NCBI GenBank assembly: GCA_963735085.1 | Contig: CAVTJP010000002.1 | Coordinates: forward strand, 1,054,001-1,118,000 | Length of the DNA stretch: 64,000 nt | From: DATJGR01 sp963735085 | Lineage (GTDB): Bacteria; Pseudomonadota; Gammaproteobacteria; Pseudomonadales; Azotimanducaceae | Reading direction: 5' to 3' | In this document: positions 1 through 8,900 of the stretch, in pieces | Position numbering within the stretch: position 1 is the first letter of the stretch | Layout: every line of letters begins with the position of its first letter | Translations under genes and position numbers: made by a program | The notes under the pieces: generated by a model | The model's database searches: none | Told to the model about the DNA's origin: nothing | What the model saw: only the letters and a program-made list of their open reading frames with translations

Positions 1-91
1 CGTTGCTGATACGAGCCGTCAGGCCCACCTCGGCGCAGGCGCGTTGCACACTGCGTAGATTGCCGGCGTCGTAGTCGATGATGACCGTCAT
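1..91 (-). CDS. hisH: HisH, imidazole glycerol phosphate synthase glutaminase subunit (N-terminal fragment)
   Basis: Only the first 30 codons lie inside the window; the gene continues past the left edge. The translation begins MTVIIDYDAGNLRSVQRAC, which matches the start of HisH (a short beta strand, then IIDYxxGNLRSV). HisH is the class I glutamine amidotransferase that feeds ammonia to HisF in histidine synthesis. The catalytic Cys and His lie outside the window and cannot be checked. It is divergent from hemH. Related amidotransferases share this N-terminal pattern, but the GNLRSV core favours HisH. Confidence 0.75.
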   Translation of the reverse strand, partial: MTVIIDYDAGNLRSVQRACAEVGLTARISN

Positions 92-96
92 CGTTT

Positions 97-125
97 ATGA
101 CATCGAAAAAGAGCGCGGATACTAT
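97..125 (+). promoter_or_regulatory. Candidate sigma70 promoter for hemH
   Basis: ATGACA (97-102, five of six matches to the -35 box), a 17-base spacer and TACTAT (120-125, four of six matches to the -10 box) lie about 50 bases before the hemH start codon. Seen by eye only; no start-site data. Confidence 0.35.
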
Positions 126-178
126 CTCATCCTCTGTACCCTCTACACCTCCACCCATAAACCCTCAGAGGCAACGGC

Positions 179-1243
179 GTGCACCAACGCGGCATCCTGC
201 TCGTCAATCTCGGCTCGCCGGCAAGTACCTCGATCGCCGACGTGCGTCGCTATCTGCGCGAGTTTCTGATGGATCCATACGTGATCGACTCACCGTGGCC
301 GATCCGCAAGCTCATCGTCAGCGGTTTCATTCTGCCGTTTCGGCCGAAGCGCACCGCGCAAGCCTATCAACGGATCTGGCAATCCACTGCTGGCGAACAG
401 AACGGCTCGCCGCTGCTATTGCACTCCGAGGTCATGCGCACGGCGCTTGCGGAGCGTATCGATCTACCCGTGGAACTTGCGATGCGCTATGGGCAACCGG
501 ACATCGACACGGCGCTGACAAAACTGCTCGCCACGGGCGTGGGCGAGATTCTGCTGATTACGCTGTATCCGCATCATGCGGACTCGACCCGAACGACCAC
601 GATCGAAGCGGTTCAACGCAATCTCGCTCGTCGGGGCGCACACGTCCACCTGCGCGTCATGCCGCCGTTCTTCGACGATCCGAACTATCTGGCGGCACTG
701 ACAGATTCCATCGGGAGCGCCATGAATGCAGATTCGCAACTGCTGCTGTTCAGCTATCACGGCCTGCCGGAACAGCACGTGATCAAAGCCGATCCGACGG
801 GAAATCATTGCCTGCAATCGCCCGACTGTTGCGAAACACCGTCGCCTGCGCATGCAACCTGCTACCGGCATCAGGTATTCGAGACTTCTCGCCGTGTGGC
901 GGCTCAACTCGGACTAACAACAGATCAATGGCGCGTGAGTTTTCAGTCGCGCCTGGGGCGATTGCCCTGGCTGACGCCGTACACCGATCTCACATTGGAT
1001 TCGCTGCCGCGTGAAGGGGTGAAGCGCGTGACGGTCGTCTGTCCCGCGTTCGTCGCCGACAATCTCGAAACGCTGGAGGAGATCGGCATGGCCGGCCGCG
1101 AGCGCTTTCTGCAGGCAGGCGGCGAGTCGCTGACTCTGGTGCCTTGCCTGAACGACGCACCTGCGTGGATCGATACCGTTGCGGGCTGGTGTGCCGCGCC
1201 GGACGAAACGTTCGTTCGCGCCAGCACGACCGCCGGTCGTTGA
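179..1243 (+). CDS. hemH: Ferrochelatase
   Basis: Inserts Fe2+ into protoporphyrin IX, the last step of protoheme synthesis, usually at the inner face of the cytoplasmic membrane. The 354 residues fit the bacterial family. The N-terminus GILLVNLGSP is typical. The signature FSYHGLP carries the metal-binding His194, and FVADNLETLEEI around residues 291-302 carries the conserved acidic residue of the active site. A Cys-rich stretch (CLQSPDCCE) follows the His motif. The start is GTG at 179, preceded by an AGAGG ribosome site; no better in-frame start lies closer to the conserved N-terminus. It stands alone, divergent from hisH, with a possible promoter at 97-125. Confidence 0.96.
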   Translation: MHQRGILLVNLGSPASTSIADVRRYLREFLMDPYVIDSPWPIRKLIVSGFILPFRPKRTAQAYQRIWQSTAGEQNGSPLLLHSEVMRTALAERIDLPVELAMRYGQPDIDTALTKLLATGVGEILLITLYPHHADSTRTTTIEAVQRNLARRGAHVHLRVMPPFFDDPNYLAALTDSIGSAMNADSQLLLFSYHGLPEQHVIKADPTGNHCLQSPDCCETPSPAHATCYRHQVFETSRRVAAQLGLTTDQWRVSFQSRLGRLPWLTPYTDLTLDSLPREGVKRVTVVCPAFVADNLETLEEIGMAGRERFLQAGGESLTLVPCLNDAPAWIDTVAGWCAAPDETFVRASTTAGR

Positions 1244-1304
1244 AGCGGGTTCAGTGCCGGTGCAATCATGTTGGCAAATAAGACAAAGACGTAGAAGAGG
1301 TCCC

Positions 1305-1486
1305 ATGATTCAGGATTCCACATCACCCGCAGCAGCAGGAATGCGTCGAGGGGCTCGGCTCAGCGGTACCGTGCTGCTAGCGTGGGGGCTCGCTCTGGCG
1401 GCGCCCGCCTCTGCCGATTCGATCCCAAGTGACGGTTCGGTGCTGCCGGTCATGGCAAGATCGAGCAGGTGAAGATCACGCAGTAG
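1305..1486 (+). pseudogene. Remnant of an exported protein, possibly an arylsulfatase with its middle deleted
   Basis: An ATG at 1305 opens a 55-codon frame that encodes a convincing signal peptide (RRGARLSGTVLLAWGLALA, then APASA) followed by SIPSDGSVLP and a stop at 1470-1472. From 1448, in another frame, the bases encode GHGKIEQVKITQ and a stop at 1484-1486. Large periplasmic arylsulfatases often begin their mature chain with a DGxVLPFPP-like motif and end with an FTGKIxKVxI-like strand. The two pieces therefore look like the two ends of one such gene, joined by a large internal deletion around 1446-1448 with a frame change. This is inference from memory of the family. A short genuine secreted peptide is the alternative. 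Confidence 0.35.
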
Positions 1487-1495
1487 CGGTGGTAC

Positions 1496-3223
1496 TCAGC
1501 CACCGACCGTCGCAATCGGCCGCTCGCGCTGGCGCAGCAACCACTGGCCATGTTCGCGCATCGACGCGTCACCGAGCTCGCGCAAGATCCGGCGCTGTTC
1601 GCTCGCCGTCGCAGCGTGTCGAAGCTGATGTTGCGCGTTGGCGAATATGCGGTCCATGAACTGATATTGATTGATCAGTTCGTGCTCCGCGGTGCGATAC
1701 GCATACGCCTGCCGAATCGCCGCCATCACCGGCAATAGGCCCATCAACGCGATCAGTACGTTGGCCGGCTCCCGGCCGAGCGCGAATTGAGCAAACGCCA
1801 GCCAGGCCGCCACCGCCAGGCCACCGGCCAGCGATAACGCGCCGAGCGCCTCGGTGAAGCGGTGCCGTCGTAACAACCGCGGCCAGCTGTTGCTGTAGAA
1901 GTGCGACTGTGATCGCTGTGGATCGTCCACCCAGTCGCGCATGGCCAGATCAATTCCTTTGTCGGGCTCGTTCCCAGTGGCATCATCGCGCCGACCGGTT
2001 ACGCGCAGCACATTGCGGATCCAGCCGAGTTCGAGGTCGTGTCGCTTCAGGAACGCGTCATGACCGAAACGGCTTAGCGCTGGCGGCTCGACGCCGGCAA
2101 CCGCCCAGTAGAACTGCACCCGAAGCGCTTCGGCGAGGACACGGTAGTCGAGATGGCGGCGTTGCCATGCGCCTCGTCTCGCAACCAGATAGGTACCGAT
2201 ACTCGCGGCCATGAATCCGAGATACGGGTAGATCATCGATTCATGACCCGAAAGGTCGCCGTAACTGATGAAACACAGGCCAGCGGCGAATGCAAAAACG
2301 CAGATCATTTGCAGGGCGCGGAAGTAGCGGCGTTGATAGTGCAATGCGAGCCAATCGACGACACCGAACAGGTTGGCTATGGTGCGAACGCTGTCGTCGA
2401 ACTCGGATCCGTCACCAGGCAACAGTGCATTCGGCGCGCGCTCGATGGCCACCGCATGACGCTGTGAGTCGCGGCTGAATTCGCTCATCCGCTGCAGCAC
2501 GATCTCGTAGCGGCCTGGCATGTCCGGCGTTCTCGGCTCACGCGAGGCGCGCGACAGCCACCATGTTTCGCCGCTCTCGAACGGCGCCTTAGGCGCGCCG
2601 TTGGGGCGGTCTCGCGAACAGACGATGTGATACACCAGATCGCTCTCGTCGTCGGTATCGTCGAGCCGCGATCGCGGCTCGCCGATCGACAGACCCGGCA
2701 TGAAATCATCCTGATGGTAGCGGATGATCGCCGCGGTACCACCGGAAGGCCCGTCTTCATTGCCGTCCCACAACGCGAGCAGAATGTGGCAGTGCGCCGC
2801 GATGAACGCGCCAAGCTGCGCGTACTGAATGTCCCGCGCAGGTCCAGGGTGGGTCACATCGGACGCGGTGTTGCCGTTGACCAGCGGCAATGTCAGCACG
2901 CTGTTGCCATTGACGATCGCTCTATAGTCACGCAGCGATGCATGTTCGAAATCGCGTTCGTAGAGATCGCTCGGCATCGGCAGCACGTACGTGACCTGCA
3001 TACCCAATGCATTAGCCGCATCGGCTGCGAGCCGATCGGCGCCATCCGCCAGTGACGTCAGGACCGAGACCCGCAGATCCGGATATTTGCTTTGCAGCGA
3101 CGCGAGGAAGCGGCGGATGCGTTCGCAATGGCCATCGATTTCGTTCGGCACCAGATCCCGATGACCGATCGCCCCGATCACCAACGGCACCCGCATATCG
3201 GTGCCTACGCGCGTCGATGTCAT
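1496..3223 (-). CDS. SLOG-like N-terminal domain with a four-TM C-terminal region
   Basis: 575 residues. The N-terminal part (about 12-250) has a Rossmann-like pattern: strand VPLVIGAIGHRD, then LTSLADGADRLAADAA (56-70), then VTYVLPMPSDLYERDF (77-92). This resembles SLOG (DprA/LOG-like) nucleotide-binding domains. The C-terminal part has four predicted TM helices (about 303-321, 331-349, 458-478, 485-505) with the motif RRHLDYRVLAEALRVQFYW between the two pairs, reminiscent of SLATT/DUF4231-type two-TM effector modules. SLOG plus membrane modules have been proposed as nucleotide-sensing, pore-forming conflict systems; whether this protein does that is unknown. Its start overlaps the GST-like gene by four bases (ATGA), so the two are probably translationally coupled. 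No nuclease or nucleotidyltransferase partner is visible. Confidence 0.55.
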   Translation of the reverse strand: MTSTRVGTDMRVPLVIGAIGHRDLVPNEIDGHCERIRRFLASLQSKYPDLRVSVLTSLADGADRLAADAANALGMQVTYVLPMPSDLYERDFEHASLRDYRAIVNGNSVLTLPLVNGNTASDVTHPGPARDIQYAQLGAFIAAHCHILLALWDGNEDGPSGGTAAIIRYHQDDFMPGLSIGEPRSRLDDTDDESDLVYHIVCSRDRPNGAPKAPFESGETWWLSRASREPRTPDMPGRYEIVLQRMSEFSRDSQRHAVAIERAPNALLPGDGSEFDDSVRTIANLFGVVDWLALHYQRRYFRALQMICVFAFAAGLCFISYGDLSGHESMIYPYLGFMAASIGTYLVARRGAWQRRHLDYRVLAEALRVQFYWAVAGVEPPALSRFGHDAFLKRHDLELGWIRNVLRVTGRRDDATGNEPDKGIDLAMRDWVDDPQRSQSHFYSNSWPRLLRRHRFTEALGALSLAGGLAVAAWLAFAQFALGREPANVLIALMGLLPVMAAIRQAYAYRTAEHELINQYQFMDRIFANAQHQLRHAATASEQRRILRELGDASMREHGQWLLRQRERPIATVGG

Positions 3224-4143
3224 GTGACGAGCGCGAAACCCTGACGCGGGAAGTGGACCACGATATCGCCCGCGGCTGGATCATGACGCCGCACGGCATA
3301 CTCGCGCGGCGAACATATCACCAGCTCGCCGCGGACCGGGAACAAGCCATAGTCGGTGGGTACGACAGCCGCTTGTTGGCCGAGTTCGAATCCCGACGGC
3401 AACTCGGTGGCGGTTGCAGGTATCGGCTCGGGATCTGCCCGGGTTCCGATTGCTAGCGCTTCTTCGGCGGTCATGTCCGCATGCTGGCCGTGGCCGAACG
3501 CGGCCATTCTGGCGCGCCATGTGGTCACATTCGGATATCGAGCCAGCAGCGGCGCCACTGTGGAATTGTTGGCGATCAGCCATAGGCAGTGATAGACCGA
3601 GAAATCCGCGATCTGCGGTGCCGACCCGAATAGGAATGCGCCGGACGACGCCAGCGTTGCGTCGAGTTCCAACAAATAATGCACCAGATGCGCCTCGGCA
3701 ACGTCCGGCGCAATCGTCACGATCGGCGCACCTTTAGTCAGTTCCGCGCGATCTTTCTGAAATGCCTCGACCTGCGTCGATGACAGCGTGCTCATCGTCG
3801 CCGCGACCGCGCGCGGTTGAAACGTCACCGACACCACCACGCGGAACAAGTGGCTATCGGCCCATTCGGCGACGCGACGGGAAACAAATCCGCCGTGCAC
3901 ACGCTCGTCACCGGCAATCTCGGCGAGGCGTTCGGCAATGATCTTCGTGTCGCACCAGATGTCTGCCCCCTGCTGCATCGTCGGGGTGCGGCGGTAGCCG
4001 CCGGTCAACGGCATCAGCAGCGGCCGCGGCATGATCGGCGCGGTGACCACGGAATGCCACGGCAGCTTCAGATAACCAAGCATCAGCCGGATCTTTTCCG
4101 AGAACAGCGAACCGGCGTAGTGATGCAAAATAATATCGCTCAT
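3220..4143 (-). CDS. Glutathione S-transferase family protein
   Basis: 307 residues from the ATG at 4143. An AAAGG site lies six bases before this ATG; the alternative ATG at 4149 directly abuts the site, so 4143 is preferred. The N-terminal 80 residues form a thioredoxin-like GST domain (HHYAGSLFSEKIRLMLGYL, and WCDTKIIAERLAE for the glutathione-side segment). Residues about 95-215 look like the helical GST C-domain (FGSAPQIADFSVYHCLW). About 80 further residues at the C-terminus are not part of a normal GST. There is no obvious catalytic Cys or Tyr. It lies between a LysR gene (29 bases upstream) and the SLOG-like membrane gene (overlapping), so the three are probably one operon. Substrate unknown. 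Confidence 0.75.
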   Translation of the reverse strand: MSDIILHHYAGSLFSEKIRLMLGYLKLPWHSVVTAPIMPRPLLMPLTGGYRRTPTMQQGADIWCDTKIIAERLAEIAGDERVHGGFVSRRVAEWADSHLFRVVVSVTFQPRAVAATMSTLSSTQVEAFQKDRAELTKGAPIVTIAPDVAEAHLVHYLLELDATLASSGAFLFGSAPQIADFSVYHCLWLIANNSTVAPLLARYPNVTTWRARMAAFGHGQHADMTAEEALAIGTRADPEPIPATATELPSGFELGQQAAVVPTDYGLFPVRGELVICSPREYAVRRHDPAAGDIVVHFPRQGFALVT

Positions 4144-4172
4144 CGTCATCCTTTAATGTGTTTTTGAACTGT

Positions 4173-5027
4173 TCAAAGTGCCTGCGCATGCGTGCGCATC
4201 AACTGATAGAAGCTCTGAATCAACGGCCGCGAGAACATCGACTTGCGCGCAACGAATCGCACCGGACGGTTCAACCCTGCGTCACCGAGTGGAATGATTT
4301 TGTCGTGCGGTACACCCAACGTGCTGGCAACGCCGAGCGGTATCAGGCCGTGGCCGAAGCCGGCCAGCGCCATCTGTGCGACCGTGAAGAACGACTCCAG
4401 CGACGTGGATCGATGCAGGCGCAACCTGCGCATGTCGTCCTCGATCGACTGCCACGCGCCGGAGCGCGACTCGATCGTGATCACCGAGAGTTCGTCGCCG
4501 ACTTGGTAACCAATACTCGATAGTGCCGACGGCACGATGACCATCGGTTCGAGCCGCAGCACTTCGCTTTGCAGATCGGTCTCCGAGTCCGCCGAGCCGG
4601 TACAGATGCCGACCATGTATTCACCGGAACGGATCCGATCCAGCGCAATCGGTGAGCGTTGCGCGTGAAAGGTGAATTCGACCTCCGGCAATTGCTGCCC
4701 GACTGCCGCAAACACGCGCGGTCCCCAACTGGCGAGTATCGCCTCCGATACCCCGATGATGATCTTGCCTTTCTGCAGCGTCTTATCCTCGAGGAACACG
4801 CTACGCAGTTCAGAGATCAACGGCGTCACCTTCTCGACGAGCCGCGTGCCATGATGCGTCAACGCGACGCGCCGGCCGTGTCGCTCTATCAGTGTGCGAT
4901 CGTAGTAACGTTCCAGCGCGGCGATCCGTTTGCTGACCGCCGATTGGGAAATCTTCAATACCGTGCTCGTCTCCATCATCGTGCCGGTCTTCGACAAGGT
5001 CACGAGGGTTTCGAGATTATCGATCAT
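4173..5027 (-). CDS. LysR-type transcriptional regulator
   Basis: 284 residues. An N-terminal winged helix-turn-helix (residues about 1-60; VLKISQSAVSKRIAALERYY is the recognition region) is followed by a periplasmic-binding-like effector domain starting near GKIIIGVSEAILASWGPRV. Length is normal for the family. It is the first gene of the tight minus-strand unit with the GST-like and SLOG-like genes, and it diverges from the TauE/SafE-type permease with 113 bases between them. LysR proteins usually control the divergent gene and themselves, so the permease, the downstream pair, or both are likely targets. The effector cannot be told from sequence. Confidence 0.9.
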   Translation of the reverse strand: MIDNLETLVTLSKTGTMMETSTVLKISQSAVSKRIAALERYYDRTLIERHGRRVALTHHGTRLVEKVTPLISELRSVFLEDKTLQKGKIIIGVSEAILASWGPRVFAAVGQQLPEVEFTFHAQRSPIALDRIRSGEYMVGICTGSADSETDLQSEVLRLEPMVIVPSALSSIGYQVGDELSVITIESRSGAWQSIEDDMRRLRLHRSTSLESFFTVAQMALAGFGHGLIPLGVASTLGVPHDKIIPLGDAGLNRPVRFVARKSMFSRPLIQSFYQLMRTHAQAL

Positions 5028-5140
5028 CGATGCATATTCATTCCGCAGGCGTAAGCATCATATTCCGAGCATTCGCTTTTTTCATCGTTTGAGCGAGTCG
5101 ACACTGCTGCACGCATCTTGATTGAAAAGCAGATCGAAGA

Positions 5141-5872
5141 TTGGTCGAAATAATCATCGTTGCCGCAGTCGTGCTGACCAGCCTGCTGTCCGGCGTGCTG
5201 GGCATGGCGGGCGGCATCCTGTTGATGGCGTTGCTCGTGGCGCTGAAACCGATCGCCGCCGCAATGATCATTCACGGTGTCGTGCAGGCGATGTCCAATG
5301 GTTCGCGCGCGTGGTTGCTGCGGCGTCACATCGCGTTTTCAGTTCTGCCGCCATATCTGCTCGGTGGCGCCGTCTCGTTCAGCGTATTCGCGTCCCTTGC
5401 GCTGGTGCCGAATACCGCCTGGGTGCTGATCGCGATCGGTGCGTTGCCGTGGATCGCTTTGGTTGTGCCAAAACTGCGAGGCCTCGACGTCACGCGACCC
5501 GGCACCGCTGCGGTCTGCGGCGCCGCGGTGACCGCAGCTCAATTGTTTGCCGGCGCTTCGGGTCCGTTGCTGAATTTCTTCTATCTGAACGCGCGCCTGA
5601 ACCGATTTCAGATCGTCGCCAGCAAAGCGCTGACGCAGACCTTCGGCCATCTGCTGAAGCTGGTTTACTACGGGGGTGTGATTGGCGCCGGCGACGCCGG
5701 TGTCAGCCCGGTGTTTCTCGGGCTGGCAGTGCTCGCGGCGGTGATCGGTACGCGGCTCGGTACCCGATTGCTCGATCGCTTCGGCGACGGCGAATTTCGC
5801 CGCATCAGTGAATACGTGATTCTCGCGATCGGCGTGTACTGCATCGGCGACGGGCTGCTCAAACTTACCTGA
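5141..5872 (+). CDS. TSUP (TauE/SafE) family permease
   Basis: 243 residues, almost entirely hydrophobic, with about eight TM helices. The N-terminal half has SLLSGVLGMAGGILLMALLV, matching the glycine-rich first repeat of TSUP proteins, and the second half repeats the pattern (AQLFAGASGPLLNFFYLN). Members export or import sulfite, sulfoacetate, taurine products or other small anions; the substrate here is unknown. The frame opens with TTG at 5141 right before the first TM helix, and no ATG fits better. It is divergent from a LysR gene that may regulate it. A perfect short palindrome (5884-5910) follows and separates it from the convergent carboxylase gene. Confidence 0.85.
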   Translation: MVEIIIVAAVVLTSLLSGVLGMAGGILLMALLVALKPIAAAMIIHGVVQAMSNGSRAWLLRRHIAFSVLPPYLLGGAVSFSVFASLALVPNTAWVLIAIGALPWIALVVPKLRGLDVTRPGTAAVCGAAVTAAQLFAGASGPLLNFFYLNARLNRFQIVASKALTQTFGHLLKLVYYGGVIGAGDAGVSPVFLGLAVLAAVIGTRLGTRLLDRFGDGEFRRISEYVILAIGVYCIGDGLLKLT

Positions 5873-5883
5873 GTCAGTGCGAA

Positions 5884-5910
5884 AGAGGGTCAGAGTCGCT
5901 CTGACCCTCT
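5884..5910. repeat. Perfect 12-base palindrome with GGGTCAGA core (possible bidirectional terminator or REP element)
   Basis: AGAGGGTCAGAG (5884-5895), the loop TCG, and CTCTGACCCTCT (5899-5910). It sits between two convergent genes and has no U-run on either strand. Its core is shared with the larger palindrome at 24941-24989, which argues for a repeat family rather than chance. Confidence 0.7.
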
Positions 5911-5912
5911 GC

Positions 5913-8900
5913 CTAGCTGACCGGCTTCACGACGAACAACAGATCGCCGACGTTCACCTGCTGACCGCTGGTGTTGTTGATCCGCGTGACTTCGTAGCGC
6001 TGCGCCGAGGGATAGAGTTCGTCTTCGCCACTGTTGAAATCCTTCAGCGCCAGCGGCGTGAAGAGCTTCATCGCTTCCAGTTGACACAGCGTTGCGTCGA
6101 CGCCGACGCGGTCGCCAACCGCCACGAATTCCGGCTCGGTCGGCGTTGGCGTGATGTAGAAAATGCCGGTTGCCGGCGACAGTACCTTGAGTTCGTCACT
6201 GCCTTCGATGGCGATCGCGTTGCGATCGATACCGACACTCGTCTTGCCCGCGGCGGCGTTGATCTGTTCGATCAGCGCATCGGCGTCGACGCGCGCCAGG
6301 AATTCAGGCAGGTAGTTCGTATCGTAGACGCCGTCGCGGAATACCGAATCCGCAAGCACGCGCCGCAACAGCGCGATGTTGGTGCAGATACCGGTAATGC
6401 GCACGCGGCCAAGGTATTCAAGCAGCTTGTCGATCGCATCGAGCCGATCGGCACCGTGCGCAATGACCTGCGCAACCATACTGTCGTAGTACGGCGACAC
6501 GAACTTGCCGGCTGCTGCCGTCGCGATTATTTCGACGTCCGGCGCAGACGGCAGTTCACACTGGGCAATCTCGCCTGGATCAGGACGAAACTGCAGCTTG
6601 CCGGCGCTATCAATGACAATGCGTTCGGCGTTGATGCGTGCTTCGATCGCGTAACCCTGTGCGCCGATTTCCAGTGCTGCAATGCTGGCACCGGCCGCGA
6701 TGCGGAACTGCTCGCCGACAATATCGACACCGCTCACGAGTTCGGTAACTGGATGCTCTACCTGCAATCGCGTGTTCATTTCCATGAAATACACGGCGTT
6801 CGATTTCAGATCGAAGATGAACTCGACAGTGCCTGCGCCAACGTAACCTACCTCGTTGGCGATTGCCGCAGTGTGGCGCAGCACTGCTTCGCGCAGATCG
6901 TCGGGCAACATCGTCGAGGCGGATTCTTCGAAAATCTTCTGCTTGTCGCGCTGCACGCTGCAATCGCGCAGCCCGAGCACTCGAGTATTACCGTGCACAT
7001 CGCGCAGCAACTGCGCTTCGATGTGCCGCAGCGACGTCACATACTTTTCCAGATACACATCGCCGTTGCCGAACGCACCGCGCGCTTCGGCGGTCACCCG
7101 ATGAAACAGGTCGTGAAAATCGTCGGCCGTCTCGACCGTCTGAATGCCTTTACCGCCACCTCCGTGCACCGCTTTGATCAGCACCGGGTAGCCGATCTGA
7201 TTGGCGACCTCCGCGGCGCGTTCAACATTCGTCAGAATGCCGTGGCTGCCGGGGACCACGGGCACATCGAGCCGCAACGCAGTATTGATTGCGTTGGATT
7301 TGTTGCCCATCGCATCCATGCTCGCGACCGGCGGCCCGATGAAGTTGATGCCGTGACTGCGGCACACTTCGGCGAAGCCCGAGTTCTCCGACAGGAATCC
7401 GATGCCCGGATGCAATGAATCGACGCGCTCGTGCTCGGCGACGCGCAGCACGCTCATCGCGTTCAGATAACTTTCATCCGGCGTGTTACCGCCGATGCAG
7501 ACCACCCGATCGCGGGCGCTGAGCATATCGACGGCTACCGAATCCATGTCGGGATCGGACTGGACCAGCACCACTTCGATACCGTTTCTTTGCGCCACAC
7601 GAATCAGTTTCACGGCGGTGCAGCCGCGTGCGTGGATCAGTACGCGCTGAACCGGGCGCACCAGATCGCGGTCGCGAAACGTCGGCCGGCTGCCGAGTTG
7701 CGGGCGCTCCGTCGACAGCGAACCCGCCATCACGCGGCGGACCACTTCGACAACCGTCTCGCTCGGCAGCGGAATATCCGGATCGATCTTGCGCAGCCGC
7801 GCATCGAGATCGTCGAAGAACGGGTGCTGCACGAGGCCCTGCATCGCGCCGGGTACCACCGACAAATAGTTCGACAGGGTCGATGTCGACGGCAGGTTCG
7901 ACGGCACCACAATCTGCCCCGCGAACGGCATGTTGGCGCCGCTGAAATAGTAGTTCTGGGCAAGCGGGTGCGTGACGAAGCTGGCCTGTGCACCACCGGT
8001 ACAATCGCCGAAGCCGAACATGATGACCGGCAGTTCCGAGTCGCGTACAAAGCGCGTGATGCGATCGTTGACGGCGGCCATCGAGAACAGCGCGCCGGCG
8101 CCCTCCTTAGTCTGCATGCCGCCGGACGAAATGAAGCCGATCACCGGCAACTGGCGTTCGGCACAGTCGACGAGCAGTTTGCAGACCTTTTCCGCGCTCG
8201 CCATGTCGAACGCACCAGCCTGAAACTCGATGTTGGAGACGATCGCGCCAACCCGTATACCCGCGCCGCCATCTTTGTATGTACCGATGCCGGTAACGAT
8301 ACCGCAAGGGGGCAACTTGATCTTCAGCGCGCTCTCGATCGCTATGCGAAATCCCGGGAATTCGCACGGGTCGGAACTGAGCAGGTCGCTGTAAAGTTCC
8401 TCGAAATCGGTGAAGAACGTATCGATCAGCGCCCGGTAACCGGTCGCCTTGCGCGCTTTGTACTCGTCGATGACTTGTTGAATGCGCAGGTCGCGATACG
8501 CGATTGTCAGCCGATTCCAGAAATCCTTGCGGCGGCCGATCGCCCGCGGCGAGATGCGGCCATCGTAACGGCGCCGATCCTTCTCGGACTGCAGGTGCGT
8601 ACCGAGCAGGCGCTCGAACAAGAATGTGACGACGACGAACAGCGTATCCGACAGGTGCGGGAAGCTCGCCTTCTTCCATTCTTCTACCGCGCGGAAGAAA
8701 TCGGTGCTGCGCGGCGTATCGGCCACTCGAATGAACCAGCGGAAGAACTGATCCCGCAGCCGCACCACCGCCGTATCGTTGGCTTCGGCGACATCGTCAC
8801 CGTTGACGGCCATCCGGGCGGCTTGGGCGAGCGTTGTATCGAGCAGCTTCGTGATGGTGCGTTTCGACAGCGCGCGGGTGGACTCTGCTTCCTCTGCGAT

